Shown: positions 8,342 to 17,095 of the stretch, piece after piece
Numbering within the stretch: the stretch's first letter is position 1
How the letters are laid out: each line of letters begins with the position of its first letter
Source: Bradyrhizobium sp. C9
GTDB taxonomy: Bacteria > Pseudomonadota > Alphaproteobacteria > Rhizobiales > Xanthobacteraceae
Length of the DNA: 64,000 nucleotides
Direction of reading: 5' to 3'
Assembly (NCBI RefSeq): GCF_002532045.1
Contig: NZ_NWTG01000003.1
Span: 310,001-374,000 of the forward strand
Made by a program: the position numbers and the translations under genes
Notes under the pieces: generated by a model
Database searches by the model: none
Seen by the model: only the letters and a program-made list of their open reading frames with translations
Told to the model about the DNA's origin: nothing

Positions 8342-8824
8342 ATGCGCAACCTGTTCAACTCCCCCAATAAACTCAGCCATAAGCTCGGCCTCGGCCTCGG
8401 CGCCGCGCTCGTGGTCGGCCTTCTGGCGTTCGGGAGCACGGCTCAGGCCGCCAATCCGTTCGAATTGAATTTCTGGCTGTCCGGCCCGCGCTATGACGGC
8501 AATGTGGCGCCGTGCGAGAAGGCCCTGGCGGCCATCAGTGATCAATTCCATGAGAAAGAAGCCACCTTCTGGAATTCGCCGCTCGTCATCACCGGCTTCA
8601 GCCGGATCCACGAAACCGCGTTCCGCCCCTGGCAGTCCGACAACATTCCGCGCCGCTATTGCTCGGGGGACGCAGTGTTGAGCGACGGCAAGGTGCGCAA
8701 GGTGCACTATTCGATCATCGAGGATGGCGGCTTTGCCGGCACCAACCAGGGCGTCGAATGGTGCGTCGCCGGGCTGGACCGCAACTGGGCCTATAACCCG
8801 TCCTGCAAGGCCGCCCGGCCCTGA
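8342..8824 (+). CDS. Secreted protein, function unknown
   Basis: A 160-residue exported protein. The start at 8342 (MRNLFNSPNKLSHKLG) leads into a hydrophobic core (GAALVVGLLAFGSTAQAA), a signal peptide of about 34 residues. The mature domain has four Cys (PCEKAL, RYCSGD, EWCVAG, SCKAA) suggesting two disulfides, and a recognisable pattern RIHETAFRPW...PRRYCSG. The frame could be extended upstream to 8222, but that adds non-signal sequence. The family is unnamed as far as I can tell. A strong terminator follows. Convergent or shared function with neighbouring secreted proteins is unproven. Confidence 0.75.
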   Translation: MRNLFNSPNKLSHKLGLGLGAALVVGLLAFGSTAQAANPFELNFWLSGPRYDGNVAPCEKALAAISDQFHEKEATFWNSPLVITGFSRIHETAFRPWQSDNIPRRYCSGDAVLSDGKVRKVHYSIIEDGGFAGTNQGVEWCVAGLDRNWAYNPSCKAARP

Positions 8825-8850
8825 TCTCCGACCAGTTTCGTTTAAAACGG

Positions 8851-8885
8851 AAGCCGCCGCCATCCAGACGGCGGCTTTTGTTCTT
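8851..8885 (+). terminator. Rho-independent terminator
   Basis: AAGCCGCCG (8851-8859) pairs with CGGCGGCTT (8869-8877), a 9-bp GC-rich stem with a 9-nt loop, followed by TTGTTCTT. It ends the secreted protein gene stopping at 8824. Confidence 0.8.
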
Positions 8886-8939
8886 GAAATGTTCTGACGT
8901 GCTGCTAGGCTCTGAATGGTCGCGTGAGGGGAGCGTTTG

Positions 8940-9626
8940 ATGCCTCGGTTGGTCACAATTTCCCGATTTCTGATTTCGATTGCCTTTGTCCTGTGTGGTG
9001 CGATCGGGGCCTCGGCCCAGGATCGCCGGCAGAATGCGCCTGGCGAGTTCGATTTCTATGTGCTGTCGCTGTCGTGGTCGCCCTCGTTCTGCGAGGCGGC
9101 GAGCGAGCGCGGCAACAATGGCCGCGGCACGCAGGCACAGTGCGGCGGACGGCCCTATTCCTTCGTGGTGCACGGGCTGTGGCCGCAATATGAGCGGGGC
9201 TTTCCGGAATACTGCCAGCGGCCTTCGCCCCGACTCGCCCGCAACATCATGACCTCAATGCTCGACCTGATGCCGGCGCCCGGGCTGATCTACAACGAAT
9301 GGGACAAGCACGGCACCTGCTCCGGCCTCGGCGAACGGGCCTATTTCGAAGCCATCCGCAAGGCCCGCGCCGCGGTGAAGATCCCCGAGGAATTCCTGCA
9401 ATTGACGGAGCCGAAGACGATCGCGCCCGATGAGCTGGAGACGGCATTCATCAAGGCCAATCCGGGGCTCAGCAACTCCGCGATCTCGGTGACCTGCGAC
9501 AGCAAGCGGCTCAGCGAGGTGCGGATCTGCCTCAGCAAGGATCTGCAATTCCGTTCCTGCGAGGAAATCGATCGCCGCGCCTGCCGCCGCGATCAGGTGC
9601 TGATGCCGCCGGTTCGCGGCAGCTGA
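8940..9626 (+). CDS. Ribonuclease T2 family protein
   Basis: A 228-residue exported endoribonuclease that cleaves single-stranded RNA through a 2',3'-cyclic phosphate. A signal peptide covers about residues 1-26 (IGASAQ). Both catalytic segments are intact: CAS I FVVHGLWPQ with His78 and CAS II NEWDKHGTC with Glu120 and His124. Several Cys are available for disulfides. GAGGGGAG at 8926-8933 is 6 nt before ATG 8940 and only 3 nt before the alternative TTG at 8937, which decides the start. It is in the usual size range for bacterial periplasmic RNase I-like T2 enzymes. It follows a terminator, so it has its own promoter. Confidence 0.93.
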   Translation: MPRLVTISRFLISIAFVLCGAIGASAQDRRQNAPGEFDFYVLSLSWSPSFCEAASERGNNGRGTQAQCGGRPYSFVVHGLWPQYERGFPEYCQRPSPRLARNIMTSMLDLMPAPGLIYNEWDKHGTCSGLGERAYFEAIRKARAAVKIPEEFLQLTEPKTIAPDELETAFIKANPGLSNSAISVTCDSKRLSEVRICLSKDLQFRSCEEIDRRACRRDQVLMPPVRGS

Positions 9627-9719
9627 AGTCTCGTCCACACCGGGGCCGGGCAGACGCGCGTCGTCGCGCCGAGTGTCCCGGCCATCGACGCGATCACGAA
9701 ACTAGCGAGATAAGACATG

Positions 9720-9741
9720 ATGCCCGGGACAGGCCGGGCAT
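9720..9741. repeat. Short palindromic intergenic element
   Basis: ATGCCCGG (9720-9727) and CCGGGCAT (9734-9741) form an 8-bp hairpin between the RNase T2 gene and rlmJ. A closely related copy occurs at 19567-19589. Confidence 0.7.
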
Positions 9742-9785
9742 GACGCAGTACAACATGCGCACCCTCTGGAGCGCAGCGTCATCGC

Positions 9786-10646
9786 ATGAACTATCGTCAC
9801 GCCTTTCATGCCGGCAGCTTTGCCGACGTCATCAAGCACATCGTGCTGGTGCGCATGCTCACCTACCTGCAGGAAAAGCAGGCGCCGTTCCGCGTCATCG
9901 ACACCCATGCCGGCGCCGGCCTCTATGATTTGACGTCGAGCGAAGCGCAGCGTGGCGGTGAATGGCTGACCGGCATCGCGCGGCTGATGCAGGCGCGACT
10001 CACCGACAAGGCGCTGCCGCTGATCGCGCCCTATCTCGACATCGTCAGGGCATTCAATCCGAGAGGCGAACTGAAAGCCTATCCCGGCTCGCCGTTGATC
10101 GCGCGGGCGCTGCTGCGTCCGCAGGACCGTCTGACGGCCTGCGAGATCGAGCCCGCGGCACGCAAGCAATTGATCGATGCATTGCGACGCGATGCGCAGG
10201 CGCGCGTCGTCGATCTCGACGGCTGGATGGCACTGCCCGCATTCGTGCCGCCGAACGAGCGGCGCGGCCTGGTGCTGATCGATCCGCCATTCGAAGCGAA
10301 GGACGAGTTCGAGCGACTGGCCAGCGCCTTCACGGCGGCGTTCGCGAAGTGGCCGACCGGCGCCTACCTTTTGTGGTACCCCGTAAAATCCCGGAGAGCC
10401 TCCGACGAGCTCGCGCGCAGCGTGGCAGCAGCAGCCGCGACCAGCCGGCCTGCAGGCAAATGCTTGCGCTTGGAATTCAGTGTGGCGCCGCAAGAAGCGG
10501 ACGCCGGCCTCGTTTCCACCGGCCTTTTGATAGTGAATCCGCCGTGGACGCTGGCGGCCGAGCTGAAGATCATCCTGCCCGAACTCGAGAGACCGCTTGG
10601 TCAAGGCGCCGCCGGACGCTTCAGACTCGAAACGCCTAAACCTTGA
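9786..10646 (+). CDS. rlmJ: 23S rRNA (adenine-2030 N6)-methyltransferase
   Basis: A 286-residue SAM-dependent methyltransferase that modifies A2030 of 23S rRNA. The N-terminus MNYRHAFHAGSFADVIKH is diagnostic of RlmJ, with the SAM motif DTHAGAGLYDL (39-49) and the catalytic motif DPPF (166-169). Length is the family norm. The gene stands alone, 45 bp after a small palindrome. No deviation from the family is seen. Confidence 0.95.
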   Translation: MNYRHAFHAGSFADVIKHIVLVRMLTYLQEKQAPFRVIDTHAGAGLYDLTSSEAQRGGEWLTGIARLMQARLTDKALPLIAPYLDIVRAFNPRGELKAYPGSPLIARALLRPQDRLTACEIEPAARKQLIDALRRDAQARVVDLDGWMALPAFVPPNERRGLVLIDPPFEAKDEFERLASAFTAAFAKWPTGAYLLWYPVKSRRASDELARSVAAAAATSRPAGKCLRLEFSVAPQEADAGLVSTGLLIVNPPWTLAAELKIILPELERPLGQGAAGRFRLETPKP

Positions 10647-10906
10647 TCGGTAGCACCCACTGAAAAGTTCTATTTGAGCATAGGCAACGCGCGCGGAACC
10701 GTATTATGCTCATCCTGTTACGACTGGCTTTACGTTCCGCTTCCGCGAATGGTTGCGGCGGAGTGACAAGGCCGAAATAAAATCCAGGCAGACCGGCGGC
10801 GTGACGCCGGCCTGTTCAGGTGGCCAAGCTTCCGACAAGCGAATGTCGGTCAACCGCTACGCGGCGTGCGCGTAGCGGTGGAGCAATACGGGGGAGGAGT
10901 TTCCCG

Positions 10907-11119
10907 ATGGCCATGACTGGGACAGTCAAGTTCTTCAACGGAGAGCGTGGCTATGGCTTCATCAAGCCTGACGATGGCGGCCGCGATGTGTTCGTTCACA
11001 TCACGGCTGTCGAGCGTGCAGGGTTGAAGGACCTGACTGAAGGACAGCGCATTACGTTCGAGGTTGAACCCGACAAGAAGGGCAAGGGCCCGAAAGCGGT
11101 CAACCTGGTGGTTTCATAA
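10907..11119 (+). CDS. Cold-shock domain protein (CspA family)
   Basis: A 70-residue single cold-shock domain that binds single-stranded RNA or DNA. RNP1-like GYGFIKP and RNP2-like VFVHIT are intact. The start at 10907 is fixed by GGAGGAG at 10893-10899, 7 nt upstream. About 260 bp precede it after rlmJ, long enough for a structured 5' leader as in cspA mRNAs, though I cannot establish the promoter. Larger frames starting further upstream (10820) would add low-complexity residues and are rejected. Confidence 0.93.
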   Translation: MAMTGTVKFFNGERGYGFIKPDDGGRDVFVHITAVERAGLKDLTEGQRITFEVEPDKKGKGPKAVNLVVS

Positions 11120-11331
11120 CGAGCGCGCGCAGTGCGCGGCTTGTCGTGAACGGCGAATGAAGCGTTGCGTGTGAGTTGATTGCCGGGCGCGTGGCTCGCG
11201 CCCGCTGCATGATCTTCTGCATGATGCGGACGCGATTGGCGGTGCCGCATATCCGGTGCGTGCGGCTCACCGACTGGATTCGCAAACGCTGCCGCGCGCA
11301 CGCTGCATGCGTCATGTCCAGGCGATCAGCA

Positions 11332-11367
11332 CCAAAGAAAAACCCGGCCGCGCAAGGCGCGGCCGGG
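11332..11367 (-). terminator. Strong terminator of the outer-membrane protein gene
   Basis: CCCGGCCGCGC (11343-11353) and GCGCGGCCGGG (11357-11367) form an 11-bp stem with a 3-nt loop. On the minus strand it is followed by TTTTTCTTTGG. It lies 27 bp after the stop of the leftward beta-barrel gene. Confidence 0.88.
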
Positions 11368-11393
11368 AGTTGATGTTGGACGTTTTCTTGTTC

Positions 11394-12017
11394 TCAGAAG
11401 TGATAGTTGATGCCGGCACGCACCAGGCTGAAGCTGTAGCCGTTCGACGCGCCGCCGGTGATCGTGAAGTTGCTGTTGGCGAGATCGACGTAGAGATACT
11501 CGATCTTGGCGCTCCAGTTCGGGGCAAAGCCCATTTCGGCGCCGGCGCCGACGGTGAAGCCCGCATTGGTATGCGACTCCGAGATGCCGAAGGTCTCGCC
11601 GCGCAGTTCGCCGAAGGCGAGACCACCGGTCGCGTAGAACAGCACGTTGTTGACCGCATAGCCGGCGCGGCCGCGCACCGTGCCGAACCACGGGTTGGAG
11701 AACTTCCAGGGCGCGAACCGATCGTCGGCGGTGGTGCCCTGGATATCGGCCTCGATGCCGAACACCCACGGAGAGCCGTTCTGGAAATTGTAGCCGGCCT
11801 GCACGCCGCCGACGAAGCCGGACGGCTTGGTCGGGTTGTTCTCGACCGAACCCCAGCCATAGCCGACGTTGCCGCCGAGATAGGGACCGGCCCAGCTATA
11901 GGCATTGAGCGGCTGATAGACGGTGTAGGGCGAGCCATAGTTGAGATCGGCCGCCGCCGATGACGTCGTCCAGCCTGCGACGATCAGTGCCAGCGCACGC
12001 GCAACAAACCGGGTCAT
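11394..12017 (-). CDS. Outer-membrane beta-barrel protein (Omp25/RopB-like)
   Basis: A 207-residue outer-membrane protein. It has a signal peptide (about 1-22, SSAAA), then WAGPYLGGNVGYGWG, a typical first strand of the OMP_b-brl family, alternating amphipathic strands, and a C-terminal aromatic ending AGINYHF as required for barrel insertion. The size suits an eight-stranded barrel. Related rhizobial proteins stabilise the outer membrane and are abundant at the surface. It is monocistronic with its own strong terminator; the upstream 260 bp to uvrC form a divergent promoter region. Confidence 0.88.
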   Translation of the reverse strand: MTRFVARALALIVAGWTTSSAAADLNYGSPYTVYQPLNAYSWAGPYLGGNVGYGWGSVENNPTKPSGFVGGVQAGYNFQNGSPWVFGIEADIQGTTADDRFAPWKFSNPWFGTVRGRAGYAVNNVLFYATGGLAFGELRGETFGISESHTNAGFTVGAGAEMGFAPNWSAKIEYLYVDLANSNFTITGGASNGYSFSLVRAGINYHF

Positions 12018-12281
12018 GGGTACTCTCCACCACGCAACTGCCGCAGCCCGCAGGCCCAGGGCCGGCGTGGTTACGGAATTCCACTTTTTTCGCTAAGGTT
12101 TATCGAGAGTTTTAAGTTAAAGGGTTGTTAAGCCCGGTTACCGGCCCGCTCATCAGTCTTAACAAAGCGTTAGCGCCTCGGCCCGGCGACCGTGCAGGGC
12201 CAATAACCTGCTGCAATCGGGTTGTTTTTCCTGCGCCGCCGGCGCTGGCGACCGGTCCCCCAAGCGCTTAATTTACGGCCC

Positions 12282-14405
12282 ATGGTTCACGATTCTCCCG
12301 AACGCCCGACGCCGGCCCCCAAGCCTGATCTCAAGGATCCCAAGGCGGCCCTCAAGCCACGGCGCAGCTCAAAGTCCGATCTGCCGCAGGACGACCTGAC
12401 GCTCGACACGAGCGACGTCGATCCCGAAAGCTCCGCCACCGAGGAGGACGACGAGGCGCGTCTGCCCGAGGTGTCGGAGGATGCCACCGAGCCGGTCGCC
12501 GAGGGGACGCTTTCGATCGGGCATGAGGCGATCGAGAACGCGGTCCGCCTCGCCCCGACCTCGCCCGGCGTGTACCGCATGCTCAACGCCGCCAACGACG
12601 TGCTCTATGTCGGCAAGGCGAAGAACGTCAAAAAGCGGCTGTCGTCCTATGCGCGGGCCAACGCACCGCTGCCGGCGCGCATCCTGCGCATGATCGCGGC
12701 GACCACGCATGTCGAGATCGTCTCGACAATGACCGAGACCGAAGCGCTGCTGCTCGAAGCCAATCTGATCAAGCAGCTCCGCCCACGCTTCAACGTGCAG
12801 CTGCGCGATGACAAGTCGTTTCCATATATCTTGATATCGGGCGATCACTGGGCGCCGCAGATCCTCAAGCATCGCGGCGCGCAGTCGCGGCCCGGGCGCT
12901 ATTTCGGCCCGTTCGCCAACGCCGGCGCGGTCAACCGCACCATCACGGCGCTGCAGCGCGCGTTCCTGATCCGCTCCTGCACCGACGGCTTCTTCGAAAG
13001 CCGCAGCCGGCCCTGCCTGCTCTACCAGATCAAGCGCTGCGCCGGCCCGTGCACGCGCGAGATCGATTTCCCCGGCTATAGCGAGCTGGTGCGCGAAGCG
13101 ACCGAATTCCTCTCCGGCCGCAGCCACGCCGTGAAGCAACTGCTCGCGGCCGAGATGGAGAAGGCCTCCGGCGAGCTCGAATTCGAGACCGCGGCGCTGT
13201 ACCGCGACCGCCTCGCGGCACTGTCGGCGATCCAGTCGCAGCAGGGCATCAACCCGCGCACCGTCGAAGAGGCCGATGTGTTCGCGATCCACCAGGAGGG
13301 CGGCTATTCCTGCGTCGAGGTGTTCTTCTTCCGCACCGGCCAGAACTGGGGCAATCGCGCCTATTTCCCGCGCGCGGAGAAGACCTTCACGCCAGAGGAG
13401 GTGCTGTCCTCGTTCCTCGCGCAATTCTACGACGACAAGCCGCCGCCGAAGCTGATCCTGCTGTCGCACGAGATCGAGGAAAGCGCGTTGCTCGCCGACG
13501 CGCTGTCGGTGAAGGCCGGATCCAAGGTCGAGGTCTCCGTGCCCAAGCGCGGCGAGAAGAAGGAATTGATCGGCCACGCGCTCACCAACGCGCGCGAGGC
13601 GCTCGGCCGCAAGCTCGCCGATACCGCGACGCAAAGCCGGCTGCTGGAGGGCATGGTCACGACGCTCGGCCTGCCGCACACGCCGAAGCGCATCGAGGTC
13701 TACGACAACAGCCACATCCAGGGCACCAACGCGGTCGGCGCGATGATCGTGGCCGGACCCGACGGGTTCATGAAGAACCAGTACCGCAAGTTCAACATCA
13801 AGTCCGAGGGGCTGACGCCCGGCGACGATTACGGGATGATGCGCGAGGTGCTGGAGCGCCGCTTCAAGCGGCTGCTGAAGCCGCCGGAAGGCGAGGCCGG
13901 CAAGGACACTGCAAAGGCAAGCGACAAGGCGGACGATGATTCGTTCCCGCAATGGCCCGACCTCGTCATCATCGACGGCGGCCGCGGCCAGCTCAACGCG
14001 GTCCGGCAGATTTTCGAGAACCTCGGGCTGACCCAGGTCTCGCTGATGGCGGTGGCGAAGGGGCCGGAGCGCGATGCAGGGCGGGAAACCCTGTTCATGC
14101 CGGACCGCGAGGCCATCAAGCTTGAGCCGCGCGACCCGGTGCTCTACTTCATCCAGCGGCTGCGCGACGAGGCCCACCGCTTCGTGATCGGCTCGCACCG
14201 CAAGCTGCGCAAGAAGGACATCCGCGAGGCCGGATTGCAGGAAATCCCGGGCATCGGCCCGTCGCGCAAACGTGCCTTGCTGCATCACTTCGGAACGCTC
14301 AAGGAGATCGAGCGGGCCTCGATCGCCGACCTCGGCAAGGTTCCCGGCGTCAGCGCGGAGAGTGCCCGCAAGATTTTCGAGTTTTTCCACGCCCAGCCGG
14401 GTTAA
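12282..14405 (+). CDS. uvrC: UvrABC excision nuclease subunit C
   Basis: A 707-residue subunit that makes both incisions in nucleotide excision repair. The GIY-YIG-type domain ([20 protein letters not shown]) begins near residue 98; a Cys-bearing segment, a UVR motif ([16 protein letters not shown]), the RNase H-like endonuclease domain ([31 protein letters not shown]) and a helix-hairpin-helix tail ([17 protein letters not shown]) follow. About 90 N-terminal residues are acidic, Pro/Ser-rich and probably disordered, making it longer than the usual 600-620. ATG 12282 is preferred over an upstream in-frame start at 12222. Confidence 0.96.
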   Translation: MVHDSPERPTPAPKPDLKDPKAALKPRRSSKSDLPQDDLTLDTSDVDPESSATEEDDEARLPEVSEDATEPVAEGTLSIGHEAIENAVRLAPTSPGVYRMLNAANDVLYVGKAKNVKKRLSSYARANAPLPARILRMIAATTHVEIVSTMTETEALLLEANLIKQLRPRFNVQLRDDKSFPYILISGDHWAPQILKHRGAQSRPGRYFGPFANAGAVNRTITALQRAFLIRSCTDGFFESRSRPCLLYQIKRCAGPCTREIDFPGYSELVREATEFLSGRSHAVKQLLAAEMEKASGELEFETAALYRDRLAALSAIQSQQGINPRTVEEADVFAIHQEGGYSCVEVFFFRTGQNWGNRAYFPRAEKTFTPEEVLSSFLAQFYDDKPPPKLILLSHEIEESALLADALSVKAGSKVEVSVPKRGEKKELIGHALTNAREALGRKLADTATQSRLLEGMVTTLGLPHTPKRIEVYDNSHIQGTNAVGAMIVAGPDGFMKNQYRKFNIKSEGLTPGDDYGMMREVLERRFKRLLKPPEGEAGKDTAKASDKADDDSFPQWPDLVIIDGGRGQLNAVRQIFENLGLTQVSLMAVAKGPERDAGRETLFMPDREAIKLEPRDPVLYFIQRLRDEAHRFVIGSHRKLRKKDIREAGLQEIPGIGPSRKRALLHHFGTLKEIERASIADLGKVPGVSAESARKIFEFFHAQPG

Positions 14406-14451
14406 ACCAAAGGCGAGTCATCAGGGCGTCGCCTGCGACAGGGCATCTAGG

Positions 14452-14496
14452 GCATGATGCGGAAAAGTGGCAAGCAACGTTCTGAAAAGATCATGC
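14452..14496. repeat. Bradyrhizobium-type palindromic element, GCATGAT family
   Basis: GCATGAT (14452-14458) and ATCATGC (14490-14496) flank GGAAAAGTGG...TCTGAAAAG. This is a degenerate copy of the same family as 31304-31352. Such elements recur in intergenic regions of Bradyrhizobium; the function is unknown. Confidence 0.75.
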
Positions 14497-14597
14497 ATAA
14501 ACAAGGGGCTAAGGCGCCGTGACGATTCAGCCTAATCTCGCCGCGCGCTGGCGCCCGCACGGTTGACCTTCTCGCTTCAGCGGTATTGGTAGAACGG

Positions 14598-15212
14598 ATG
14601 AACATCGCGACGACCCGGGGACAGGGCAAGACTATGTCCCTCCCGAATATCCTGACCTACGCCCGGATCGCCGCGATCCCGGTGGTGATCGGCTGCGTCT
14701 ACTGGCAGTCGATCCTGGACGGCCCGTTGTGGCTGCGCTGGGTGGCGCTGGCCGTGTTCATTGCGGCCGGGATCACCGACTATCTCGACGGCTATTACGC
14801 GCGGATGTGGGACCAGCAGTCCGCTTTCGGCCGGATGCTCGATCCGATCGCCGACAAGCTCTTGGTGGCCTCCAGCCTGCTGATGCTGGCCGCCGACAAT
14901 TCGATCCACGGCTGGACGCTGTGGGCGGCGATCGTGATCCTGTGCCGCGAGATCCTGGTCTCGGGCCTGCGCGAATATCTCGCAGGCCTGCGGGTCAGCG
15001 TACCCGTCACCAAGCTTGCGAAATGGAAGACCACGATCCAGCTGGTGGCGATCGGCTTCCTGATTGCCGGCGAAGCCGGCGAGCAGGTGTTTCCGGCGAC
15101 CACCCTGATCGGCATTGTGCTGCTCTGGATGTCGGCGATCTTCACGATCTATACCGGCTGGGATTACTTCCGCGCCGGCATCCATCACCTCATCAAGGAG
15201 GATGAGGGATGA
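14598..15212 (+). CDS. pgsA: CDP-diacylglycerol--glycerol-3-phosphate 3-phosphatidyltransferase
   Basis: A 204-residue integral membrane enzyme making phosphatidylglycerol phosphate, the first committed step to phosphatidylglycerol and cardiolipin. The CDP-alcohol phosphatidyltransferase signature D-G-x2-A-R-x8-G-x3-D-x3-D is complete in DYLDGYYARMWDQ..FGRMLDPIADK. Several membrane helices follow. ATG 14598 is taken as the start; ATG 14634 (MSLPNILTYARI), preceded by GGGGACAGGG, is a serious alternative. Its TGA overlaps the ATG of moaD (ATGA), so pgsA-moaD-moaE-prmB are probably cotranscribed. Confidence 0.93.
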   Translation: MNIATTRGQGKTMSLPNILTYARIAAIPVVIGCVYWQSILDGPLWLRWVALAVFIAAGITDYLDGYYARMWDQQSAFGRMLDPIADKLLVASSLLMLAADNSIHGWTLWAAIVILCREILVSGLREYLAGLRVSVPVTKLAKWKTTIQLVAIGFLIAGEAGEQVFPATTLIGIVLLWMSAIFTIYTGWDYFRAGIHHLIKEDEG

Positions 15213-15460
15213 AGCTGAAATATTTCGCCTGGGTGCGCGAGCGGATCGGCAAGGCCGAGGAGATCGTCGAGCCGCCGGCCGAGGTGCGCACCGTCGGCGA
15301 GCTGATCCGCTGGCTCGCCGCGCGCGACGACGGCTACGCCCATGCCTTCGAGAAGCCGACGGTGATCCGCGCCGCGATCGACCACGCCCATGTCAAGCCG
15401 GACGCCGTGATCTCCGGCGCGCGCGAGATCGCGTTCTTTCCGCCGATGACCGGCGGCTAA
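15209..15460 (+). CDS. moaD: Molybdopterin synthase sulfur carrier subunit
   Basis: An 83-residue ubiquitin-fold protein. It ends in the obligatory Gly-Gly (PPMTGG), the residue that carries the thiocarboxylate used to make the dithiolene of molybdopterin. It starts with KLKYFAWVRERIG, the usual first strand. It overlaps pgsA by four bases and precedes moaE by 8 bp, its catalytic partner. Confidence 0.95.
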   Translation: MKLKYFAWVRERIGKAEEIVEPPAEVRTVGELIRWLAARDDGYAHAFEKPTVIRAAIDHAHVKPDAVISGAREIAFFPPMTGG

Positions 15461-15468
15461 GTCTCGTC

Positions 15469-15936
15469 ATGACGGTGACAGCGACCATCCGGATCCAGCA
15501 AGCCGACTTCGACGTCGCGCAGGAGATCGCAGCCTTGAGCAAGGGCCGCACCGATGTCGGCGCGGTCGTCAGCTTCAGCGGCATCTGCCGCGGCAGCGAA
15601 CAGGGCGAGCCGATCGCCGCGCTGACGCTCGAACATTATCCGGGCATGGCGGAAGCCGAGATTGCGCGCCACGCCGACGATGCGCTGGCGCGCTGGCCGT
15701 TGCAGGGCCTCACCATCATCCATCGCTTCGGTCGCATCGCGCCGGGCGAGAACATCGTGCTGGTCGTGACCGCCTCGGCGCACCGGCAGGCCGCGTTCGA
15801 GGCGGCCGAGTTCCTGATGGACTATCTCAAGACCAACGCCCCGTTCTGGAAGCGTGAGGAAAGCGCGCGCGGCACGAACTGGATCGAGGCGCAGGACCAC
15901 GACGACGCGGCCGCCGCGCGCTGGACCAAATCCTGA
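15469..15936 (+). CDS. moaE: Molybdopterin synthase catalytic subunit
   Basis: A 155-residue protein that, with MoaD, converts precursor Z (cPMP) to molybdopterin. Typical features are FSGICRG (36-42), LEHYPGMAE, the segment SAHRQAAFEAAEFLMDYLK with catalytic Lys121 and FWKRE with Lys128. The stop TGA overlaps the ATG of prmB by one base. The gene order moaD-moaE fits a MoaDE heterotetramer. Start ATG 15469 gives the family's standard length. Confidence 0.95.
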   Translation: MTVTATIRIQQADFDVAQEIAALSKGRTDVGAVVSFSGICRGSEQGEPIAALTLEHYPGMAEAEIARHADDALARWPLQGLTIIHRFGRIAPGENIVLVVTASAHRQAAFEAAEFLMDYLKTNAPFWKREESARGTNWIEAQDHDDAAAARWTKS

Positions 15937-16919
15937 TGGCGAAGCGCAGCAAAGTGCCGGCCAGGCGCAGCCCCGCCGCGTCGAAAGCGCCCAAGAACGC
16001 GCCCGAGAAAGCGCCGAAGGTCGGCGCCGGCGAGCTTCACACCCTGCTCGATTTCCTGCGCTATGCGGTCAGCCGCTTCAACGCAGCCAAGCTCGTGTTC
16101 GCGCACGGCACCACCGATCCGGTGGCCGAGGCGGCGTTCCTGATCTGCGAGACGCTGCATCTGCATCCCGACCAGTTCGAGAGCTTCGCGAACGCGCGCG
16201 TCACGGTCGCCGAAGGCAAGCAGATCCTCGACCTGATCGAGCGCCGGATCGCAACGCGAAAGCCGGCCGCGTATCTCGTCAACAAGGTCTATATGCGTGG
16301 CCTGCCGTTCTATGTCGACGAGCGCACCATCGTGCCGCGCTCCTTCATCGGTGAGTTGCTGGATTCGCATTTCGGCGGCGACGAGGACGGCACCTCGCTG
16401 ATCGGCGATCCCGCCGACGTCGAACGCGTGCTCGACCTCTGCACCGGCTCCGGCTGCCTTGCGATCCTGGCCGCCCGGCATTTCGCCAACGCCGCGGTCG
16501 ACGCGGTGGACATTTCGAAGGATGCGCTCGAGGTCGCCGCGCGCAACGTCGCCGATCACGGCCTCGGCGATCGCCTCACACTCCATCGCGGCGACCTGTT
16601 CGAGCCGCTCGGCGACGTCAGCTACGATCTCATCATTTCGAACCCGCCTTATGTCGATGCCGAGGGCATGGCCGCGCTGCCGCGCGAGTGCCGCGCCGAG
16701 CCCAAGATCGCATTCGACGGCGGCGCCGACGGGCTCGACATCGTCCGCCGCCTGCTCGACGAGGCCAAGCGGCACCTGACCCCGCATGGCGGGCTGCTGT
16801 GCGAGATCGGCCGCGGCCGCGACAATCTCGAGGCCGCCTATCCCAACCTGCCGCTGCTCTGGCTCGACACCGAGGATTCCGAGGGCGAGGTGTTCTGGAT
16901 CGCTGCCGCCGACCTCTGA
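15936..16919 (+). CDS. prmB: Ribosomal protein L3 N5-glutamine methyltransferase (PrmB)
   Basis: A 327-residue HemK-type methyltransferase. The SAM motif is LDLCTGSGCLAILAA and the catalytic motif SNPPYVDAEGM. YVDERTIVPRSFIGELLD ahead of it is characteristic of PrmB rather than PrmC, so the likely target is a glutamine of ribosomal protein L3. The first 30 residues are Lys/Arg/Pro/Ala-rich and probably disordered. It overlaps moaE by one base and ends the pgsA-moaD-moaE-prmB operon. Confidence 0.9.
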   Translation: MAKRSKVPARRSPAASKAPKNAPEKAPKVGAGELHTLLDFLRYAVSRFNAAKLVFAHGTTDPVAEAAFLICETLHLHPDQFESFANARVTVAEGKQILDLIERRIATRKPAAYLVNKVYMRGLPFYVDERTIVPRSFIGELLDSHFGGDEDGTSLIGDPADVERVLDLCTGSGCLAILAARHFANAAVDAVDISKDALEVAARNVADHGLGDRLTLHRGDLFEPLGDVSYDLIISNPPYVDAEGMAALPRECRAEPKIAFDGGADGLDIVRRLLDEAKRHLTPHGGLLCEIGRGRDNLEAAYPNLPLLWLDTEDSEGEVFWIAAADL

Positions 16920-17095
16920 CCGGCGCGCCACGGCCGGCACCGGTCTATTACGGAGTCCGACTTCGAGGCCGACCAAGACGAAGCGAAAATCGTGTGCAGT
17001 TCCAGCCGGTTCGGAAGATCGCTGGCCCGTCGAATCAACAATGGTGCTAAGCTTGCGCTCCGGGGACGTTCGGAGAGAGGGCGCGGGCGCGCGAC

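Noticed and set aside
12369..14390. A 673-codon leftward frame opposite uvrC
   Set aside because: Antisense shadow; uvrC is fully supported on the + strand.
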